Below are positions 58,120 through 64,000 of a stretch of DNA of 64,000 nt, in pieces. Positions within the stretch are counted from its first letter, which is position 1, and every line of letters starts with the position of its first letter. The DNA comes from Enterobacter hormaechei subsp. hoffmannii (GTDB taxonomy: Bacteria > Pseudomonadota > Gammaproteobacteria > Enterobacterales > Enterobacteriaceae). The notes below the pieces were generated by a model. It worked only from the letters and a program-made list of their open reading frames with translations, searched no databases and was not told the origin of the DNA. Location: contig NZ_CP017186.1 in NCBI RefSeq assembly GCF_001729745.1, positions 1,178,001 through 1,242,000 of the forward strand, in the 5' to 3' direction. The translations under genes and the position numbers were made by a program.

Positions 58120-58922
58120 CCAGCTTTATCGATAACAAACTGTTTGCCGCAGTTACCGGGATGCGGCTGTAGCGCAAAGGTGCTGGCTGAGAGCGAGTTG
58201 TTAATGGTGCTGGATTTTAGCGAGATCTGCATCTCGGTCAGATAAGCCGGATTGCCATGGCAGGTAAGCTTGAACGCTTTTACGTTCTGTTTCCCCCAGC
58301 TTTTGGCCACGGCTGCATCAAAATCGCTACGGCGGACGGTCTTGCCATAGTTTTCCGCCAGAAATTCCCCAACCGCACTATTTTTCACTTCCTGGTTCAT
58401 GCGCACCATGGTGCCGAAGTAAGCGTCGGGATCAAAACCAAAGCAGACGCCGTGTTTCGCGTATTCATAACGTTCAAGGCAGGAGTTGCCGCCCGCGCCG
58501 GGCATCACACTGTTCAGCTTCGCCGCGCCCGTTAGCGATAGTCCGGTCTCTGCGGCGTCACATTTGCGGCTGGCTTTTGCTTCCGGCATATTCGGAACCG
58601 GACGAGTGGCACAGCCGAAGCGCATCCAGCGGCGTTCATCCACTCCGCGAGCGGCAATAGATTTCGGCAGCGCTGGCCATAAGCCGTGGACGGTCAGAAA
58701 ATCGGTTTTGTTGCTGCTCTCTTTTTGCAGGCGACACTCTTCCGGTTCGTCACGGTTGCGTTCGACCATACTCTGGCAAAATCCCGTTTGCCAGGAAAGA
58801 GCCAGAACGTAGCGATCGAAATCGCCATACTGGGTTGGCTTAAGCGGATCTGCCTGAATTGAGAAGACACAGAGTGCAAGCGCTACTGCGCCAGACGGGA
58901 TAACGATATCCTTCCTGAACAT
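58113..58922 (-). CDS. rna: Ribonuclease I
   Basis: Periplasmic T2-family endoribonuclease (269 aa). Signal peptide about residues 1-24 (ALCVFSIQA), then the two catalytic segments of the family: VHGLWP (CAS I) and YEYAKHGVC (CAS II). Several Cys suit periplasmic disulfides. Start at 58922 (MFRKDIV). Confidence 0.95.
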   Translation of the reverse strand: MFRKDIVIPSGAVALALCVFSIQADPLKPTQYGDFDRYVLALSWQTGFCQSMVERNRDEPEECRLQKESSNKTDFLTVHGLWPALPKSIAARGVDERRWMRFGCATRPVPNMPEAKASRKCDAAETGLSLTGAAKLNSVMPGAGGNSCLERYEYAKHGVCFGFDPDAYFGTMVRMNQEVKNSAVGEFLAENYGKTVRRSDFDAAVAKSWGKQNVKAFKLTCHGNPAYLTEMQISLKSSTINNSLSASTFALQPHPGNCGKQFVIDKAGY

Positions 58923-58974
58923 TTGCTTTCCTGATTGGTTGGGCGCGATTAATTTCTGGAGGTTATTAAAGCAC

Positions 58975-58998
58975 AAAAAGCGCCCGCAGGCGCTTTTT
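58975..58998 (-). terminator. Terminator downstream of dcuC
   Basis: AAAAAGCGCC and GGCGCTTTTT form a 10-bp stem with a four-base loop, 19 bases past the dcuC stop, and end dcuC transcripts before rna. Confidence 0.88.
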
Positions 58999-59016
58999 GG
59001 AAAGCAGGAATTTCGC

Positions 59017-60384
59017 TTAGGCAGCGCCGGGAACCAGCACTTCGGTGGCGATAATAACGATAATCAGGCCAACCAGCACCGGCACTGACGTGCGTTTTAC
59101 CACTTCAAACGGAGAGATTTTTGCCATCCCTGCAACCGCAACCACCACGCCCGATACCGGAGAAATGGTACGACCCAGGTTGGAGGCCTGGAGCATCGGA
59201 ATGGACAGGTAAGCCGGGTTGATGCCGGAGGAGTGTGCCAGCTTAGGGATCATCTCAACAAACGCATAGAACGGCGCGTTACCGGAGCCGGTAGTCATCG
59301 CCGCCAGCATGGTCAGTACCACCAGCACCAGCATCAGGATAATGCTGGCCGAGCCGAACGAGGTGGCGATAGAGATCAGGCTCTGGATAAAGCCGATTGT
59401 GCTCAGCCCCTGAGCAAACACCCCTGCGGCAACCAGCAGCATCACCACGCCCGCGAAGGCATCCGCCATACCGCGGAAGGCGACTTCAAGACCCGTGAAC
59501 ACCTTCTGGGTATTAAAGCCACGAACAAATTCCAGGATGGCCGCCAGCAGCATACAGATCACCAGGATAGTGATGATGTGCAGCTGAGGGCCCCATTTGC
59601 CGTCAAAAATAAGCACGCCAATAATCGGCGTGAAGGGCAGGATGGAATAAAACGCCGGGGCGGTACTGGTGATTTCACTGACGTCCATCATCTCATGGCT
59701 GACGTTCTCTTTCTTATCGAGGTAGCGTTGCCAGAAGAAATGCGCCACGCCCATGCCGAGAATAGCGGTGATGGAGATTGGCAGTGTGGTTTTGAAGGCG
59801 AAGTCAATCAGCGACATTTCCGCGGCTTTCGCGGCCAGCACCACGTCACCGGAAGTAGGGGAGAGAATAATCGCTGCCGGAGAGGCGCAAATAGCCGCCG
59901 CTGCGCCACGGCTGATCCCGACGTTAACCATTACCGGGAATAACGTCGCCATTAACAGCACGCCAAGGCCTGTTGCTGAGGAAACGGCTAATGACATCAG
60001 ACAGGCCAGGAAATAAGCCGCGACCATCAGCAGATAGGGGGAGTTAATATATTGCAGCGGCTTAGAAGCCAGCTTCACCACCATATCATTCGCACCGATA
60101 TGGGTCATATAGGCAGCAAATCCGCAGAGCATCATGATCATCATGCCCAGGTCGCCGCCGCGGCTCATCAGCAGAATTTTTATATATTCCACAATATCGG
60201 TAGCGGTATATCCGGTGCTGGCTTCGCTGGCGGGTAAAACCTGATGACCCATTAGCGCGCTAATGATCAGCAGCGTCAGGCCGCCGACAAATAGCACGCC
60301 GGTGGCTGAGTAACCTTTAATGATGTAGCGTGCTACACCGACAATGACCACGACTCCAATGAGGAGTTCGAGAAAAGTAAGCAT
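59017..60384 (-). CDS. dcuC: Anaerobic C4-dicarboxylate transporter DcuC
   Basis: 455-aa inner-membrane carrier with about twelve or more hydrophobic segments; mainly a succinate exporter during anaerobic fermentation. Nearly identical along its length to E. coli DcuC (SRGGDLGMMIMMLCGFAAY, SSATGLGVLLMATLFPV, TTGSGNAPFYAFVEM). Start at 60384 (MLTFLELL). In E. coli the citrate-lyase genes and dpiBA separate it from rna; here they are missing. Confidence 0.95.
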   Translation of the reverse strand: MLTFLELLIGVVVIVGVARYIIKGYSATGVLFVGGLTLLIISALMGHQVLPASEASTGYTATDIVEYIKILLMSRGGDLGMMIMMLCGFAAYMTHIGANDMVVKLASKPLQYINSPYLLMVAAYFLACLMSLAVSSATGLGVLLMATLFPVMVNVGISRGAAAAICASPAAIILSPTSGDVVLAAKAAEMSLIDFAFKTTLPISITAILGMGVAHFFWQRYLDKKENVSHEMMDVSEITSTAPAFYSILPFTPIIGVLIFDGKWGPQLHIITILVICMLLAAILEFVRGFNTQKVFTGLEVAFRGMADAFAGVVMLLVAAGVFAQGLSTIGFIQSLISIATSFGSASIILMLVLVVLTMLAAMTTGSGNAPFYAFVEMIPKLAHSSGINPAYLSIPMLQASNLGRTISPVSGVVVAVAGMAKISPFEVVKRTSVPVLVGLIIVIIATEVLVPGAA

Positions 60385-60470
60385 GATTTCCCCTGTATCC
60401 TTGCTGCCCGAGAGACAAATAATCAATAAAAAAGAAGCCTGAAATGTGCCGAATAAATGGCCAGTCCTTG

Positions 60471-60484
60471 CTGATTAAAATCAA
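60471..60484 (-). promoter_or_regulatory. FNR box upstream of dcuC
   Basis: On the dcuC strand TTGATTTTAATCAG fits TTGAT-N4-ATCAA at 9 of 10 positions, 87 bases before the start codon, as expected for an FNR-activated gene. In the rest of the 342-base gap to 60726 I see only a possible -10 (TATACT, 60689-60694) for the copper operon. Confidence 0.75.
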
Positions 60485-60726
60485 GAAAGAGACTACTAAA
60501 GGCAATGATGACGATATTTTTGCTAACCCTGCGTCATTTATATTAAGACGTTATTGACCTGATGAATAGATATTATATGTCATTAAATTGATGGTGAAGT
60601 GTTAAGGTTTTGAGTATTACTTGCCGACAATCGATTTAAAAACGTAAATCTCTTTAAAACTACTTCTCTTTCATTCTTTTGCCTGCTTATACTCGGTTCA
60701 CTTTTACCCTATCCGACGATCTGAAT

Positions 60727-61128
60727 ATGCACGCCAGCTGGACGTATCGCCTGCGCTTTATCAAAAAACATCTGCTGATGTTTTTGCTGGCGTTTGGCTG
60801 GCTGTTAATCCAGAGTCAGGTGGCCGTCGCCTCCCATCAATGTTCAATGGATTTGCGCGGTGAGGTGGCCACCATCCAGCATATGGATATGATGGCGGAA
60901 CCGGGGCCGCATTATGCTGCCGGTGCTTCACCGCTGTGTGAAAAACATTGTGTGCCGGATCAGGTACAAAAAGATCCTGCCCAGCCGCATCTGGTGGCGC
61001 TGCCTGCCGCCATGACGCTGACCTTAACGACGCCAGAGTGTTCATCTGCAAGCCATTCTGCGTGGTCTGTTACCCCTCCTGCTGTGGGGCCGCCGGCAAC
61101 GATCCGCTATTGCCGGTTTCGGGAGTAA
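60727..61128 (+). CDS. Small exported His/Met/Cys-rich protein of the copper operon
   Basis: 133-aa protein with a positively charged start and hydrophobic segment (about 11-34, LLMFLLAFGWLLIQS), likely a signal peptide ending near VAVAS. The mature part has potential metal ligands: HQCSM, QHMDMM, CEKHC (71-75), Cys105 and Cys129. Such small proteins head copper-resistance operons; the function is not established. Start at 60727; a longer frame has no ribosome site. The cusF-like gene follows after 53 bases. Confidence 0.65.
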   Translation: MHASWTYRLRFIKKHLLMFLLAFGWLLIQSQVAVASHQCSMDLRGEVATIQHMDMMAEPGPHYAAGASPLCEKHCVPDQVQKDPAQPHLVALPAAMTLTLTTPECSSASHSAWSVTPPAVGPPATIRYCRFRE

Positions 61129-61181
61129 AAACCTGTTAATTCGTTGATTTTATTTACTTAACGTTTAACAGGAGTTTTATC

Positions 61182-61475
61182 ATGCGTACCCTATTCCTTT
61201 CCGCGCTGGTTGGCGCGTCCATCTCTTTCGCTTCTTATACCGTTCAGGCAAACCAGACCTGGCAGGGCCGCGGCGTGGTTCAGTCGATCTCTGACAATGC
61301 CGTGATGCTTCGTCACGAGGCCATACCGGAACTAAAATGGCCAGCGATGACCATGCCGTTTACTTTATCTGCCGGCGCCACGCTGAATGGCGCCAAACCG
61401 GGGGATGAGGTGACCTTCACGCTTGAGCGTGCGGGTGACGGTTTCCAGATTATCTCGCTGACGCCAGCGCGCTAA
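61182..61475 (+). CDS. CusF-like periplasmic copper/silver-binding protein
   Basis: 97-aa protein with a signal peptide (about 1-23, VQA). Metal site His45, Trp53, Met56, Met58 (HEAIPELKWPAMTM) keeps exactly the CusF spacing, in which Trp caps the Cu(I)/Ag(I). It would hand metal to the CusB-like adaptor encoded downstream. In E. coli cusF follows cusC; here it precedes the outer-membrane gene. Confidence 0.9.
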   Translation: MRTLFLSALVGASISFASYTVQANQTWQGRGVVQSISDNAVMLRHEAIPELKWPAMTMPFTLSAGATLNGAKPGDEVTFTLERAGDGFQIISLTPAR

Positions 61476-61486
61476 GCGAGGTCACC

Positions 61487-62743
61487 ATGAAACAACACTC
61501 ACTGAGCCTGTGGCTCGGTGGGGTGTTGTTCGGCCTGTTAACCTCCGCCGCGCAGGCGGAGCCGTGGACGCTCGAACACACCCTGACCGAAGCCCAGCGC
61601 TACTCGGCAGAACTCTCCGCCAGCCGTAACGAAGCGCAGGCGCTGGATGCGATGGCGGATTCCGCCACGCAATTACCTGATCCAAAACTGAAATTCGGTA
61701 TTGAAAACGTGCCGGTACAGGGCAGCAACGATCGGCGGCTTACGCGCGAAGGGATGACCATGCAGAAGGTTGGCATCATGCAAAGCTACGTCAGCTCGGA
61801 GAAGCGGGAACGTAAAGCACAGACTTTTCAGGCGCAGGCGCGAAGCGTGCTGGCAAAATCCGAGGCCGTACGTGCCGCGCTTCAGCGTGATACCGCCCAG
61901 GCCTGGCTGGATCTGGCGCTGGCACAGCAGGCGCTGAAAACGGCCAGAACGCTGGTCCGTGAAACGGAACGCCAGCGGGGCGTGCAGAAGGCGAGCGTCG
62001 GGGCGGGAGGCGCAACGCCGGACAGCGTACTGGCCCTGCAAATGATCCTCAGCGCCATGCGCGACAAAGAGACGCTGGCGCAGCGGGATGTGCAGCTGGC
62101 GCAAAGCCGTCTGCTGGAGCTAACAGGGCACGCTATTACGGCGGTTCGCGGTCCGCTGCCGCGCTATCAGCGCCTTCCTGCCGATGAAAAAACGTTGCAG
62201 GAGGGGATTGCCAGGCACCCGGAAGTGGAGGCCGCGCGACGTGAAGCAGAGACCGCGAAAGCGCGTTCAGCGCAATCTGCCGTGGCAGCGATACCCGATG
62301 TGGATGTGGAGGTCTATTACGCCCACCGCGCCGAAGGCTATGACGATATGGCTGGCGTGATGTTCAGCGTGGATCTGCCTTTGTTCCAGTCAAAACGTCA
62401 GGACAAGGATTACGCCGCCGATGTTTCCCGCTCAATGCAGGCGGTGGATCAACTGACGCTGCTCAAACGCGAACACATTGCCCAGGTGCAAACGCTGGTG
62501 GCGCAGTATCAGGCTGCGCAAACGGTGTGGCAGCGTCAGCGGGATGAGGTACTACCGTTGCAGCGACAACGGCTGGCGGTGCTGACGGCGCAATATCGTT
62601 CTGGACAGTCGGCGCTTCCGGCCCTGCTGGAGGCGCGTCGTGGCGTACTGGATACGGAACTGGCGGTGAACCAGGCGGAGCGCGAAATGGCGCGAACCTG
62701 GGCTGCCGTGAACTGGCTGATCCCGCAGGAGCTGGCGCAATGA
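61487..62743 (+). CDS. TolC-family outer-membrane factor of the copper efflux system
   Basis: 418-aa CusC/CzcC-like outer-membrane channel. A signal peptide (about 1-25, SAAQA) has no lipobox Cys, unlike E. coli CusC. Two long helical repeats follow (SAELSASRNEAQALDAMAD and its C-terminal counterpart HIAQVQTLVAQYQAAQTVW). It lies 11 bases after the cusF-like gene and overlaps the adaptor gene by four bases. Confidence 0.88.
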   Translation: MKQHSLSLWLGGVLFGLLTSAAQAEPWTLEHTLTEAQRYSAELSASRNEAQALDAMADSATQLPDPKLKFGIENVPVQGSNDRRLTREGMTMQKVGIMQSYVSSEKRERKAQTFQAQARSVLAKSEAVRAALQRDTAQAWLDLALAQQALKTARTLVRETERQRGVQKASVGAGGATPDSVLALQMILSAMRDKETLAQRDVQLAQSRLLELTGHAITAVRGPLPRYQRLPADEKTLQEGIARHPEVEAARREAETAKARSAQSAVAAIPDVDVEVYYAHRAEGYDDMAGVMFSVDLPLFQSKRQDKDYAADVSRSMQAVDQLTLLKREHIAQVQTLVAQYQAAQTVWQRQRDEVLPLQRQRLAVLTAQYRSGQSALPALLEARRGVLDTELAVNQAEREMARTWAAVNWLIPQELAQ

Positions 62744-63939
62744 AAAAAACAACGTTAATGGCGATTGCCATCGCGATAGCTGCCGTTGGCGGCTATTTTG
62801 TCGGACAGAAGCAGACGCATCAGCCGGATGCGGCTTCACAACCCTCAGAACGCAAGGTGCTTTACTGGTACGACCCCATGGTGCCCGGTCAGCGCTTCGA
62901 TAAGCCGGGTAAATCCCCCTTTATGGATATGGATCTGGTCTCACGCTACGCCGATGAAGCGCAGGCGGCGTCAGGCGTGGCCATCAGCACTCAACAGCAG
63001 CAAAACCTGGGGATGAAAACCGCCAACGTTGAGATGCGCCAGCTGGTTTCGCCGTTCTCGGCCTTTGCCACGGTTGCAACGGATGAACGTAACGTCTCGG
63101 TGTTGTCAGCCCCGGCCAATGGCGTGGTGTCAAAATTGTTTGTTAATGCGCCGCAGCAGCAGGTAAAAGCCGGAGAGGCGCTGGCGCAACTGTGGATCCC
63201 GCAGTGGACCGCCGCCCAGCAGGAGTATCTCGCGGTTCGTCAGCTTGGCGATGCCGCATTGACCCGCGCCGCACGCGAGCGGCTGGCGTTGCAGTTTATG
63301 CCAGAAGAGGTCATTCGTTTGCTGGAGCGTAGCGGTAAGCCGCAGACCACGCTCATTCTGCGCACCAACCGGGCGGGCTATGTGGTGAAGCTGGACGTGC
63401 GGGAAGGGGCGCAAATCACCGCAACGGCGCCGCTGTTTGAGATCGCCAGCCTCGATCCGGTCTGGCTGGTGGTCGACTACCCGCAAACGCAGGCGCAGTC
63501 TCTGACGGTGGGCAGTAAGGTGGTAGCAACCTCAGAAAGCTGGCCGGGGGAGCAGTTCCACGGCACGGTCAGCGAATTGCTGCCGCAGATGGAGGCGGCC
63601 ACGCGAACCCTGAAAGCCCGTATCGTGCTGGAAAATTCCGCATATAAGCTGAAGCCGGGCATGTACCTCTCCGTCAGGCGTGCGGAAGAGCTGAAAGGCC
63701 CGCCGGTGCTGGCGGTGCCGGAAGAAGCGGTGATTAACAGCGGAGAGTCTGCGCGTCTGCTGCTGGCTACCGGGGACGGTTATTTCCAGCCTGTGACGGT
63801 GAAAACCGGCCTGACGGCGCAGGGCTGGACGGCGATCCTGTCCGGGGTCAAAGAGGGCGATAAGGTGGTGACGTCCGGGCAATTCCTGATTGATTCCGAA
63901 GCCAGCCTGCATAGCGTGATGCCGGAGGTGACGCCATGA
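62740..63939 (+). CDS. CusB-like RND periplasmic adaptor
   Basis: 399-aa membrane-fusion protein. N-terminal anchor or signal (about 1-22), then a metal-binding stretch WYDPMVPGQRFDKPGKSPFM with Met47, Met62 and Met64, the spacing of the three CusB metal ligands, then lipoyl, helical hairpin and beta-barrel domains. Couples the RND pump to the TolC-type channel. Confidence 0.9.
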   Translation: MKKTTLMAIAIAIAAVGGYFVGQKQTHQPDAASQPSERKVLYWYDPMVPGQRFDKPGKSPFMDMDLVSRYADEAQAASGVAISTQQQQNLGMKTANVEMRQLVSPFSAFATVATDERNVSVLSAPANGVVSKLFVNAPQQQVKAGEALAQLWIPQWTAAQQEYLAVRQLGDAALTRAARERLALQFMPEEVIRLLERSGKPQTTLILRTNRAGYVVKLDVREGAQITATAPLFEIASLDPVWLVVDYPQTQAQSLTVGSKVVATSESWPGEQFHGTVSELLPQMEAATRTLKARIVLENSAYKLKPGMYLSVRRAEELKGPPVLAVPEEAVINSGESARLLLATGDGYFQPVTVKTGLTAQGWTAILSGVKEGDKVVTSGQFLIDSEASLHSVMPEVTP

Positions 63940-64000
63940 TTGCCGCTGTGATTCGCGCCTCGTTGCGTAACCGCCTGCTGGTGATCCTGGCCGCGCTGAT
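63936..64000 (+). CDS. CusA-like RND pump, first 21 codons only
   Basis: Begins MIAAVIRASLRNRLLVIL, like the first membrane helix of heavy-metal RND pumps (CusA/SilA), overlapping the adaptor stop by four bases (ATGA). The rest lies beyond the window. Confidence 0.8.
   Translation, partial: MIAAVIRASLRNRLLVILAAL

Noticed and set aside
60600..60726. CusR or CueR operator ahead of the copper operon
   Set aside because: No clear copper-box palindrome was found; only a possible -10 is visible.

Overview
The window is chromosomal DNA of an enteric bacterium close to Enterobacter (Lelliottia or Leclercia are alternatives; the genus is an inference from synteny and high GC). Most proteins are near-identical in length and motif to E. 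coli counterparts, and the backbone follows the E. coli order entD-fepA-fes-ybdZ-entF-fepCGD-entS-fepB-entCEBAH-cstA-ybdD-ybdH-ybdL-ybdM-ybdN-ybdO-ahpC-ahpF-uspG-ybdR-rnk-rna-dcuC. Lineage-specific blocks are inserted or missing along it. I saw no tRNA, rRNA, CRISPR array, insertion sequence or prophage.

Region by region. 1-5904: choline-to-glycine-betaine module, betIBA (minus) divergent from betT (plus). 5905-6584: a small toxin-antitoxin locus behind a near-ideal LexA box; the toxin has lost its middle and the antitoxin is intact. 6698-10197: sitABCD Mn/Fe importer with Fur-like and MntR-like sites. 10133-29238: complete enterobactin synthesis, export, uptake and hydrolysis cluster with Fur boxes in its three divergent promoter regions; fepE is absent. 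The entD-fepA gap holds a palindromic repeat and an unidentified element of three nested inverted repeats. 29329-31611: yjiH-like, yjiG-like and M20 peptidase operon. 31880-34297: cstA-ybdD with a very large palindrome between them. 34294-34975: RelE-type toxin with HTH antitoxin. 35159-37048: an SDR oxidoreductase and hcxA/ybdH.

37084-48949: a methionine-salvage island. It holds a sugar-type ABC importer, an LVIVD beta-propeller protein, mtnK, mtnA, mtnBCD and the methionine aminotransferase gene ybdL (mtnE). Three divergent promoter regions carry tandem MetJ-like boxes, two of them with a perfect AGACGTCT. I infer that the importer brings in methylthioribose or a related compound. A SRPBCC protein and a divergent Ner-like/XRE regulator pair sit inside the island.

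48950-60384: E. coli-like stretch with ybdMNO, ahpCF, uspG, ybdR, rnk, a flavin-reductase-family gene, rna and dcuC. dsbG is missing and its place holds a possible structured RNA with a strong terminator; the citrate-lyase genes between rna and dcuC are also missing. 60727-64000: start of a Cus-type copper/silver efflux operon, cut by the window end.

Six BIME/REP pairs and five loci of a second, GAGGG-type palindromic repeat lie in intergenic gaps, mostly at gene 3' ends.
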